Shown here piece by piece: positions 25,949 to 33,512 of a DNA stretch of 64,000 bases. The stretch comes from Hymenobacter duratus (GTDB lineage Bacteria; Bacteroidota; Bacteroidia; Cytophagales; Hymenobacteraceae): contig NZ_JACWZZ010000001.1 of the NCBI RefSeq assembly GCF_014698995.1, forward strand, positions 186,001-250,000, written 5' to 3'. The number at the start of each line of letters is the position of its first letter. The stretch's first letter is position 1. The translations under genes were made by a program, and so were the position numbers. The notes beneath the pieces are model-generated. The model worked only from the letters and a program-made list of their open reading frames with translations, was not told the origin of the DNA and searched no databases.

Positions 25949-27220
25949 TCAGGCTGTAGCGGCTTGGTTTTCCAAGTCAAACAGGTCCGTTAGCACATCG
26001 ATTAGCTGGTCGGCTTCGCCACGCTTGCAGGCCGCTTTGAGCTGCAGTACAGGCTGCTTCAGAATCTTTTGCATCAGGGATTTGGTCACCTCGTCCATAC
26101 GGCGGGCTTCCTCCGGGCTCATCTTCTTCTGGAAACGGTCCATTTCCTCCTGCCGGATAAGCTCCAGCGCATTTTTGAGTTTCTGAATCGTCGGCGAAAC
26201 CAGCATTTCCTTAGCCCAGTCGTTGAGGCCGGCAATACTTTCGGCAATGATAGCGCGCACGTGCGGCACGGCAGCCAGGCGGCGTTCCAGCGCAGCCGAG
26301 GCCTTGCTCTGAATGGCGTCGATGTTGTAGACGAGGACGCCCGGCACAGTTTCTACTTCGGCCTCAATGCTGCGCGGTACCGACAGGTCGATGAAGAATT
26401 TGTAGCTCAGCACATCCAGGTGCTGTACCATTTCGCGGGTGAAGAAAGGCGTGGCCGCCGCAATGGATGATACCACCACATCGGCTTCCTTCAGCCCCTG
26501 CACCAGATTCTCAAAATCCAGCACTTTCAGGCCACACTCGGCGGCCAGGTCCACGGCTTTGGATCGGGTTCGGTTGCAGATAGTAACGTCCTGAAACAGC
26601 TTACTGTCGCCGAAGTGGCGGCACACATCGGCTCCAATTTCGCCCAGCCCTACCACCAGCACGCGCGGATTGGCTACATCGGCAGTTAGCTCTTCTACCA
26701 GCTCCAGGGCGGCATACGACGTGGAGGCAGCGCCGTCGCGGAAAGAAGTTTCCTGCTGTACACGCTTATTGGTGAAGAATACGGTGTGTAACAGCCGGTG
26801 CAGAAACGGACCAGCCGCGTCTTCATCCGCCGACCACTGATAGGCCTGCTTTACCTGGTTGCTGATTTGCAGGTCGCCAACTACCTGCGCATCAAGGCCC
26901 ATAGCTACTTCGAAGAGGTGGTGTACCGCCTCGTTGGCATCCGTGAGGGTATCGAAATAGGGCGTGTAGCTGCGGGCTTCCGGCAGATTTTTGAGCTGCC
27001 CCAGCGCGTCGATGATGACGGAGCTGTGGTCGAAATCGGCGGAGTAATAGACCTCCGTACGGTTGCAGGTACTCAGCACCAGCAGGTCCGTGAGGCCTAG
27101 GTCGTGGTGCAGGGTGTGCAGGAAGCGGCGGCAGGCGGCTTCGTCCAGTGCAATCAGCTCCCGGATTTCCAGGGGCGCTTTCTTGAACGAGAGACTGACG
27201 GCCTTAAAGGGGTGAGGCAT
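25949..27220 (-). CDS. hemA: Glutamyl-tRNA reductase
   Basis: The 423-residue enzyme reduces glutamyl-tRNA(Glu) to glutamate-1-semialdehyde with NADPH, the first step of C5 heme and tetrapyrrole synthesis. The catalytic Cys52 lies in LSTCNRTEVYY. VVGDLQISNQVKQAY follows, and the NADPH domain has VLVVGLGEIG. The C-terminal dimerisation domain contains RIMDE-like sequence (SPEEARRMDEVTKSLMQKIL). Length is typical. A -7 element TAATTTTG is at 27256-27249. No other hem gene is nearby. Confidence 0.96.
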   Translation of the reverse strand: MPHPFKAVSLSFKKAPLEIRELIALDEAACRRFLHTLHHDLGLTDLLVLSTCNRTEVYYSADFDHSSVIIDALGQLKNLPEARSYTPYFDTLTDANEAVHHLFEVAMGLDAQVVGDLQISNQVKQAYQWSADEDAAGPFLHRLLHTVFFTNKRVQQETSFRDGAASTSYAALELVEELTADVANPRVLVVGLGEIGADVCRHFGDSKLFQDVTICNRTRSKAVDLAAECGLKVLDFENLVQGLKEADVVVSSIAAATPFFTREMVQHLDVLSYKFFIDLSVPRSIEAEVETVPGVLVYNIDAIQSKASAALERRLAAVPHVRAIIAESIAGLNDWAKEMLVSPTIQKLKNALELIRQEEMDRFQKKMSPEEARRMDEVTKSLMQKILKQPVLQLKAACKRGEADQLIDVLTDLFDLENQAATA

Positions 27221-27248
27221 AGCGGGTGGCTACTGCAATTGTAGAGGG

Positions 27249-27256
27249 CAAAATTA
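27249..27256 (-). promoter_or_regulatory. -7 element TAATTTTG of hemA
   Basis: This perfect TANNTTTG on the minus strand lies 28 bases before the hemA ATG. A T-rich run, not a clear TTG, is at the -33 distance. Confidence 0.5.
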
Positions 27257-27430
27257 CGGCACAAATCGGTAGCGTAAAAACAGTCAAGTAGTCATCCTGG
27301 TTCGGGAGCCGGCAAAACCCTGTTTATGGGCTCTGGAGGCCTTTCCTGCGCGGATAAACTGACAAAAATCATTTGAGCGCCAGTGGCTGGCGGTTGCCGG
27401 GCAGGCAACGGCCGTGCTCCGCCGCGCGTT

Positions 27431-27438
27431 GTACCTTC
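27431..27438 (+). promoter_or_regulatory. -7-like element TACCTTCG of the histidine kinase gene
   Basis: This TANNTTTG variant lies 92 bases before the TTG start at 27531. It is inside the open frame that runs back to 27414, so it argues for the shorter start. Confidence 0.45.
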
Positions 27439-27530
27439 GCTGCCCCGGCCCGCCAGGGTGCTACTCGTGCCCTCAGGCCGAAAGGTTGCCTTGGCGCTTT
27501 CCTGCATTCCACCCGCGTTTCTCTCGTCCT

Positions 27531-28709
27531 TTGATAGCCATCTACGACCAAAAATCCCGCATCAAGCTGCTAATTGTGGCAGTAGCCCTGCTGATTGCGG
27601 CTGCTACCGTCATTTATACCAATATTCTGGTGCAGCGCGTGTCGGAGCGCGAGCAGCAGCAGATTGACCTGTATGCCAAGGCTCAGCGGTTCATCATCAA
27701 TTCCGAAGTAGACTCGAACACCAATTTCGTGTTCGAAGAAATCATCAATGCCAACACCACGATTCCCATCATTCTTACCGATGATGCGGGCAACATCGTG
27801 GACGCCAAGAACGTGCTGGTACCCAAAGGGCTACCAGAGAAGGCGGCCATTGCGTATCTGCACCGCGAAATTAAGGTGATGAAGCAGCAGCATGCGCCCA
27901 TCGTGGTGGAACTGACGGGCACACGCAACTATATATACTACAAGGATTCGGTGCTGCTGACGCAGCTGCGGACGTATCCGCTGGTGCAGCTGGCGGTTAT
28001 CGGCTGCCTAGGCGTGATGGCCTACTTCGCGTTCAGCTACTCGCGCCGCGCCGAGCAGAACCGTGTGTGGGTAGGGCTGGCCAAGGAAACGGCGCACCAA
28101 CTGGGCACGCCGCTGAGCAGCCTGATGGCCTGGCAGAGCTACCTGAGCGAGAGTGAGCGGTTCCGCGACGAGCCGATTGTGGAGGAGTTGAGCAAGGACA
28201 TCCGGCGGCTGCAGATTATTACGGAGCGGTTTTCCAACATCGGGTCGGTGCCGGTACTTAAACCCGAAAACATCCTGCGCACCACCCAGAACGCCATTGC
28301 CTACCTGCAAAGCCGCGTCTCGAAAAAGGTGACGTTCGAAATCAAAACTGACCTGCCCACCGATACGCCCGCGCTGGTAAACGTGCCGCTCTTCGACTGG
28401 GTGATTGAGAACATCTGCAAAAATGCCGTGGATGCCATGGACGGCCGCGGCAGCATCACGCTGCACCTGCGCCGGCCCCTGCGCGACAAGTCCAGCATTG
28501 CCATCGACATTACGGACACCGGTAAAGGCATCCCGAAAAGCAAAATCGACAACGTGTTTCTGCCGGGCTACACTACCAAAAAGCGCGGCTGGGGCCTGGG
28601 GCTGGCCCTGGCCAAGCGCATTATCGAGAACTACCACGAAGGCAAACTCTTCGTGAAGTGGAGCGAGGTTGGGCGGGGCACCACGTTTCGAGTGGTGCTA
28701 AAAGGGTAA
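27531..28709 (+). CDS. Sensor histidine kinase, orphan
   Basis: The 392-residue inner-membrane kinase has two membrane helices (near residues 11-31 and about 143-165) flanking a short periplasmic sensor domain of about 110 residues. The H-box AKETAHQLGTPLSSL, with phospho-accepting His near 189, is of the HQLGTP type common in Bacteroidota. The ATPase domain has N-box IENICKNAVDAM, G1 box DTGKGIP and GWGLGLALAKRI. The start is TTG at 27531: the open frame is longer, but its first 39 codons are not kinase-like and contain the promoter. No response regulator is adjacent. It converges with the CrtC/AttH-like gene 10 bases away. Confidence 0.9.
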   Translation: MIAIYDQKSRIKLLIVAVALLIAAATVIYTNILVQRVSEREQQQIDLYAKAQRFIINSEVDSNTNFVFEEIINANTTIPIILTDDAGNIVDAKNVLVPKGLPEKAAIAYLHREIKVMKQQHAPIVVELTGTRNYIYYKDSVLLTQLRTYPLVQLAVIGCLGVMAYFAFSYSRRAEQNRVWVGLAKETAHQLGTPLSSLMAWQSYLSESERFRDEPIVEELSKDIRRLQIITERFSNIGSVPVLKPENILRTTQNAIAYLQSRVSKKVTFEIKTDLPTDTPALVNVPLFDWVIENICKNAVDAMDGRGSITLHLRRPLRDKSSIAIDITDTGKGIPKSKIDNVFLPGYTTKKRGWGLGLALAKRIIENYHEGKLFVKWSEVGRGTTFRVVLKG

Positions 28710-28719
28710 CGCCGGGCCG

Positions 28720-29844
28720 CTACCGCGACGCCCCGGCGGCCCCGGTGGCGGCGGATGGCGCGGGGGGCAGCTTCACTTTCATCTCCTTGCGGTTGGTGAT
28801 TTCGACGTAGCTGGTGCCCGTGACGGGCCGCCCGTGGTGGGTGCCGGTGACGCGGCACATGCCTTCCCAATACGGCAGCTTGATACCGGCAAACAACCGC
28901 AGCACCAACTCCTGGTCGGGCACGAGCGGCTCAATCGTGAGGTCATAGCCCTGGCCGGGAACGGTCAGGTGCCACTTGGCCGGATACTTGCGGCCGGTGG
29001 CAGGGCTGGTCCACCAAGCGGTGGTTTCCAGCTCAAAATCATCGGCGGCGAGGTGCGTGTTCTGTCCCTCGGGCCCAAAGTGCGAGCCCCCATCAATAGC
29101 CCGCCCGCTGGACTTGTCGTAGAGATGATAGGCCATGATTTCTTCCCGTGGCTCATCAAGCTGAATACTGAACCAGTCCCAGCCGATGCCCTTGTTCGTG
29201 ACGGAGTTGCAGTTCCATTGCCGGTCGTACCACAGCTCGCCTTCCACTTCGTGGGTTTTGCCGTCTACTTCCAGCGTGCCGGTGGTAGCCAGGCGCGGAT
29301 AGCTGTAGTAGCCGGCTTTGGCTACGTCGCCGTAGTTTTCGTAGCCGGTGCCGCCGTGCAGCAGAATGGGTTTGGCGGGCGTGGTGCTGAGGCTGATGGC
29401 GTGGCCGGGGTTGTTGGTCATGCGGGCCTGCAGCTGGTAGCGGCCTTCCTGCCCGCTGAGCGTCCAGCGCTGGTCTTTTTTCTGCAGGGCCAGCTGCAGC
29501 GGCAGCGTGACAGGGAGCAGGCCAGCACTTTGCTCCACCTTATAGTCGTAGCGGAACTGCTGGGTCTTGGGGTCGGTAAGGGCAAAGTTCACCATCTGCC
29601 AGTCCTTCTTCCCGTTCAGGTTGAAATGGAAGAAAACGTATTCCACCCCGAAGATTTCACCGGTTTTCCTGTCTTTCAGGTGCCCCGTGAAATACCACCA
29701 TTCCAAGGAGTTGCGGGCATGCACGGCTTCCTCCTGCGGCATCTGGGCCCGCTCCGTGAAAACATCGTGCTTGTTGGTGGGCTTCAGGGCGCAGCCCGAG
29801 GTGATACATAGCAGAACGAGGGTAGCAAACAGCAGATTCTTCAT
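28720..29844 (-). CDS. CrtC/AttH-like lipocalin-type lipoprotein
   Basis: The 374-residue protein has a lipoprotein signal with Cys18 in ITSGC. The mature part has HARNSLEWWYFTGHL, GVEYVFFHF, the block GELWYDRQWNCN and GWDWFSIQLDEPREEIMAYHLYD. These are the marks of the CrtC/AttH double-lipocalin fold, which includes hydroxyneurosporene synthase and AttH-type virulence proteins. The carotenoid role of CrtC cannot be assumed, since lipid-anchored relatives have unknown ligands. The C-terminus is Pro/Ala-rich. No carotenoid genes are in the window. Confidence 0.85.
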   Translation of the reverse strand: MKNLLFATLVLLCITSGCALKPTNKHDVFTERAQMPQEEAVHARNSLEWWYFTGHLKDRKTGEIFGVEYVFFHFNLNGKKDWQMVNFALTDPKTQQFRYDYKVEQSAGLLPVTLPLQLALQKKDQRWTLSGQEGRYQLQARMTNNPGHAISLSTTPAKPILLHGGTGYENYGDVAKAGYYSYPRLATTGTLEVDGKTHEVEGELWYDRQWNCNSVTNKGIGWDWFSIQLDEPREEIMAYHLYDKSSGRAIDGGSHFGPEGQNTHLAADDFELETTAWWTSPATGRKYPAKWHLTVPGQGYDLTIEPLVPDQELVLRLFAGIKLPYWEGMCRVTGTHHGRPVTGTSYVEITNRKEMKVKLPPAPSAATGAAGASR

Positions 29845-29952
29845 ACCCCGGAATAAGGATTTCGGAGGCAGAAAGGTTTGGTGCGGCTTAGGCTAAAAAG
29901 TGCGGAAAGGACGTGAAATCCGGTACCACAGGCTGCGTGGAGCGTACCAGCG

Positions 29953-30651
29953 TCATGATCTAACACCGCCAGCTACTACTACTACTAACTCTCCCATCAA
30001 ACCTTTCACATCTGCCTCTAATTGAACTGTGGGATGAGTGGCGGCTTGTTCCAGTGACATCACCTGAGTGACATATCCGACGAAGGAGTAGCTGACCTGT
30101 GCTGCAGTTCTTCCGGGGATGTTCAACTCAAACGTGCCATCAACGCTGGTAGCAACGCCTATAGTCGTGCCCGGCACCATCACCGTCACGCCCGGGAGTC
30201 CTTGGCCGGTTGCCTTGTCCGTGACCCGGCCGCGTACCACTGTTGTATCTGCTGGTGCAGCCGCTGCTTGCCGTTGCGGGAGGAGTGCAGCTTTTTGCTC
30301 ATCGCGGCTTATCAGCCTGGGAGAGTACACCGCTGCTGACGGCTGGCCCCAACTGTCCTCGGCGGCTACCTCCCGCAACCCCAGCACTGCTGCTGCGGCC
30401 AACCAGGTGCGCCAGCGCGGTGCCGGAGCTGGTAGCGGGAGCAGAGGCCGGCCCAGCTGGTCGGGGCGGAACCGGCCGCAGGGTGCCGCCGCCCGCCGGA
30501 GCAGCGCCAGAATTTCGGCATCAGTTTTTTGGGTGAAGTCCAACACTACTTTATTGCAGGTGGCGCAGTGGCGGCCCTGAGCGGTAGGCGTCATAGACTG
30601 CCAGCTCTCGTGGCAGGGCCGTGGAACGGTGAGCGAAACAGGACGAGGCAT
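29953..30651 (-). CDS. Cys-box/TM/CarboxypepD_reg membrane protein, paralogue 1
   Basis: The 232-residue protein starts with a compact N-terminal box: a Cys in RPCHESW, SMTPTAQGRHCATC, VVLDFT and then PCGRFRPDQ. That gives four conserved cysteines spaced like a zinc ribbon. A membrane helix (WLAAAAVLGL) follows near residue 100. After a linker comes a CarboxypepD_reg-type beta sandwich (VVRGRVTDKATGQGLPGVTVMVPGTTIG, GTFELNIPG). The ATG at 30651 is chosen because the paralogue at 30782-31492 starts at the same point of the motif. Function unknown. CarboxypepD_reg is otherwise best known at the N-terminus of TonB receptors. Confidence 0.75.
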   Translation of the reverse strand: MPRPVSLTVPRPCHESWQSMTPTAQGRHCATCNKVVLDFTQKTDAEILALLRRAAAPCGRFRPDQLGRPLLPLPAPAPRWRTWLAAAAVLGLREVAAEDSWGQPSAAVYSPRLISRDEQKAALLPQRQAAAAPADTTVVRGRVTDKATGQGLPGVTVMVPGTTIGVATSVDGTFELNIPGRTAAQVSYSFVGYVTQVMSLEQAATHPTVQLEADVKGLMGELVVVVAGGVRS

Positions 30652-30724
30652 AGCAGCGAGTTGTAAGGTCTGCCTGTCTGATGCCAGCTTCCGCTGCATT
30701 CCACAATGGCCCGGAATAATTTTC

Positions 30725-30758
30725 AACAAAAAGGCCCCGGCAATTTGCCGGGGCCTTT
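30725..30758 (-). terminator. Rho-independent terminator of paralogue 2
   Basis: On the minus strand a 13-bp perfect stem (AAAGGCCCCGGCA type, arms 30730-30742 and 30746-30758) with a 3-base loop is followed by T5 and GTTG. It lies 24 bases after the stop of the gene at 30782-31492. Confidence 0.85.
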
Positions 30759-30781
30759 CTTTCAGCCAGAATTTCACTTTG

Positions 30782-31492
30782 CTACTGTAGTGGTGGTTTC
30801 TGAGGCGGCTCGTGCTGCGCAATACGACCCATGATCTGCCCCCGGCCGGGAATGGACTTCAGGCGCACGACGAGCGGCGCCGGGGCCGGCGAGACCTTCA
30901 CGGCTACTTGCTGCGTGACGAATACGAAAGGGCTGGCCTGCACCCGCAGGCTCACGAGGTTGTTCTGCACCGGCGCCCAAAGCTGCTTCATGGTGAAGCT
31001 GAAGTTGCCCTGCTCGTCGGTTACGGCGCCATAGGGTGTGTCGCCGATGAAGATTTCGGCCCCTTGCACGCCCAGCCCGGTAGAATCGTCGAGGACGCGG
31101 CCCCGCACCGTAACCTGGCCTTTCGGGGCTTCGGCGTGGCTATCGGCCTGCTCGGTGGCGCGCGGTACGTCACGCCGCGGCGACAACGCCGCCGCTTCTT
31201 CCATGGCCAGCAGCGGCTTGAGGCCCAGCAGCGCCACGGCGGCCAGCACCCACTGCCGCCAGCGCGGCTGCGCGGCTGGTGCCGGCGCGGCTACCGGCGC
31301 AAACTGCCCGGCCCGGAAAAAGCCGCAGACGCTGCCCGCCGCCGGCCGTGCCAGCCAGGCCGTGACTTCGGCCTCAGTCATGCGCGAGAAATCCACGACT
31401 TCGTGCTGGCAGCTGCCGCAGTGGCGGCCGTCGGCGGTGGGCGTCATGGCGGCCCAGGATTTGGGGCAGGGATTCGGGACGGAGAAGGCCAT
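30782..31492 (-). CDS. Cys-box/TM/CarboxypepD_reg membrane protein, paralogue 2
   Basis: The 236-residue protein has the same order as paralogue 1. The Cys box is NPCPKSWAAMTPTADGRHCGSC, VVDFSRMTEAEV, then CGFFRAGQF. A membrane helix (WVLAAVALLGLKPLL) follows, then a linker and a CarboxypepD_reg-like domain (VTVRGRVLDDSTGLGVQGAEIFIGD, GNFSFTM). The shared words between the two are the four cysteines, the SW..MTPTA.GRHC motif and V.DF. They are tandem on the minus strand, with a terminator after this one, so each is probably separately transcribed. Function unknown. Confidence 0.75.
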   Translation of the reverse strand: MAFSVPNPCPKSWAAMTPTADGRHCGSCQHEVVDFSRMTEAEVTAWLARPAAGSVCGFFRAGQFAPVAAPAPAAQPRWRQWVLAAVALLGLKPLLAMEEAAALSPRRDVPRATEQADSHAEAPKGQVTVRGRVLDDSTGLGVQGAEIFIGDTPYGAVTDEQGNFSFTMKQLWAPVQNNLVSLRVQASPFVFVTQQVAVKVSPAPAPLVVRLKSIPGRGQIMGRIAQHEPPQKPPLQ

Positions 31493-31668
31493 GGGAAATT
31501 GGAAAAATGAGAGAAAAAGTGAAGCGGCTACAGCTACTTACGCAGTCAGAGAAGGAAAGCTACCGAAAACCGGGCCATGATACCAGAAGGCATCATTGCG
31601 AAGCCAGAAAGCAGCCTAGCCGCATTATTCTGTATCTTTTGCCCCTTAACCTCTCTCGCCAGCTGATT

Positions 31669-33426
31669 TTGTCTACTCCGCTTCCCCCCTCACGCCTGAG
31701 CGGCCTGTTTCGCCGCAAAAGCCTCACCGACATCCTGCACAACCCGCCCGCCGACGCCGAAGGCCACAGCCACGGCGGTCTGGAGCGCCACCTCACCGTT
31801 CGTGACCTGACGGCGCTGGGCATTGCGGCCGTTATTGGGGCCGGTATTTTCAGCACCATCGGCAATGCCTCCCACGACGGTGGACCGGCCGTGTCGCTGC
31901 TGTTTGTGTTTACGGCCATTGCCTGCGCGTTTTCGGCGCTGTGCTACGCGCAGTTCGCGGCCACTATTCCGGTCAGCGGCTCGGCCTACACCTACGCCTA
32001 CGCCTCGTTCGGGGAGCTGGCCGCCTGGATTATTGGCTGGGCGCTGATTATGGAATATGCCGTTGGCAACATCGTGGTGGCTATTTCCTGGTCCGATTAC
32101 TTCACCGGGCTGCTGAGCGGCATGGGCGTTACGGTGCCGGTCTGGCTCACGATGGGCATGCAGAGCGCGCACAAATACTACAACGAAGTGCTGGCGCTGA
32201 TGCAGGCCGGCAAGCCCCTGGCCGACGCCTCGGCGGCGCAGCTCGAAGGCTACAAAGCCTGGAATACCGCCCCTGAGCTGTTCGGTGGCCTGCGTCTGGT
32301 CATCGATCTGCCGGCCGGCCTCATCACGCTGCTTATCACGGCCGTGGTGTACATCGGCATCAAGGAGTCCAAGAATGCTTCGAATATATTGGTATTGCTG
32401 AAGTTGCTGGTGGTGGCCACGGTTATCGGGGTGGGCGTGTTCTACATCAACCCCGACAACTGGAGCCCGTTTGCTCCTAATGGCGTGGGTGGCGTGCTCA
32501 AAGGCGTGTCGGCAGTGTTCTTCGCCTACATCGGCTTCGACGCTATTAGCACCACGGCCGAGGAATGCAAAAATCCGCAACGCGACCTGCCCCGCGCCAT
32601 GATTTATGCCCTCATTATTTGCACGGTTCTCTACGTTATTATCACGCTGGTACTCACGGGTATGGTGAGCTACACGGAGCTGGGCGTCGGCGACCCGCTG
32701 GCGTTTGTGTTCCAGAAAGTGGGCCTCAACTGGCTGGCGGGCGTGGTGGCGGTGTCAGCCATCTTCGCTATGGCCTCGGTGTTGCTGGTATTCCAGATCG
32801 GCCAGCCTCGCATTTGGATGACCATGAGCCGCGACGGACTGCTGCCCCCGGTGTTTGCCAAAGTGCACCCACGGTTCCATACGCCTTCGTTCAGCACCAT
32901 TGTCACGGGCTTTTTTGTGGGCGTACCGGCCATGTTGCTGAACATGGATCTGGTGATTGATCTGACCTCTATCGGGACGCTGTTTGCCTTTGCGTTGGTG
33001 TGCGGCGGCATTCTGGTGATTGATCCGCACGGCAAATCCGATGCCCGCTTCAAGGTGCCGTACATCGACGGGCAGTATCTGGTGCCGTTGGTGCTGCTGG
33101 TAGGCGCCGTGCTGCTGTTCGTGTACAATGCGGCCGGAATCGAGGAGTTTCGCAAGGCCCTGAGCAGCGGCTACGAAGAAGGCCGCCACTACATCCCGAT
33201 GCTGGTGTTTTTTGTGGCCAGCTTGCTGCTGGCGTGGTATTCGTTCCGCAAGCACCTTTCGCTGCTGCCCACGCTGGGCCTGCTCACCAACCTCTACCTG
33301 ATGACGCAGCTCGGCATCAACAACTGGCTGCTGTTCTTCGGCTGGCTGATCATCGGGCTGGCGCTGTACTTCAATTACGGCTTCAAAAACTCGAAGCTGG
33401 GGTTGAAAAAAGCGGCTGCGCGGTAG
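31669..33426 (+). CDS. Amino acid permease, APC superfamily
   Basis: The 585-residue inner-membrane protein has about 12-14 hydrophobic helices. The N-terminal HLTVRDLTALGIAAVIGAGIFSTIG is the classic APC helix-1 signature, with the unwound GAGIF motif that binds the substrate amino group; FAYIGFDAISTTAEE is the matching helix-6/8 element. It resembles the cationic amino-acid transporter (CAT/YfnA) group. The TTG at 31669 is preferred: the open frame runs back to 31507, but its first 54 codons are basic and unlike the family, and a near-consensus TATCTTTTG lies at 31633-31641. A hairpin follows the stop. Confidence 0.88.
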   Translation: MSTPLPPSRLSGLFRRKSLTDILHNPPADAEGHSHGGLERHLTVRDLTALGIAAVIGAGIFSTIGNASHDGGPAVSLLFVFTAIACAFSALCYAQFAATIPVSGSAYTYAYASFGELAAWIIGWALIMEYAVGNIVVAISWSDYFTGLLSGMGVTVPVWLTMGMQSAHKYYNEVLALMQAGKPLADASAAQLEGYKAWNTAPELFGGLRLVIDLPAGLITLLITAVVYIGIKESKNASNILVLLKLLVVATVIGVGVFYINPDNWSPFAPNGVGGVLKGVSAVFFAYIGFDAISTTAEECKNPQRDLPRAMIYALIICTVLYVIITLVLTGMVSYTELGVGDPLAFVFQKVGLNWLAGVVAVSAIFAMASVLLVFQIGQPRIWMTMSRDGLLPPVFAKVHPRFHTPSFSTIVTGFFVGVPAMLLNMDLVIDLTSIGTLFAFALVCGGILVIDPHGKSDARFKVPYIDGQYLVPLVLLVGAVLLFVYNAAGIEEFRKALSSGYEEGRHYIPMLVFFVASLLLAWYSFRKHLSLLPTLGLLTNLYLMTQLGINNWLLFFGWLIIGLALYFNYGFKNSKLGLKKAAAR

Positions 33427-33469
33427 AGCTGAGCGTTTGTATTCTCTTTCCTTGCGTTCTAACTTGAAT

Positions 33470-33504
33470 CCGGCAGGGCTTTGCACGTGGCAAGGTCCTG
33501 CCGG
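33470..33504 (+). terminator. Hairpin between permease gene and helicase gene
   Basis: CCGGCAGG (33470-33477) pairs with CCTGCCGG (33497-33504), with inner pairing CTTTGC/GCAAGG. It begins 44 bases after the permease stop and ends 8 bases before the helicase ATG, so it may terminate the first and shape translation of the second. Confidence 0.6.
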
Positions 33505-33512
33505 CTTTGCTT

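Noticed and set aside
28720..29844. Carotenoid hydratase CrtC
   Set aside because: The fold matches CrtC/AttH, but the protein is a lipoprotein and no carotenoid genes are near, so a carotenoid reaction is not supported.
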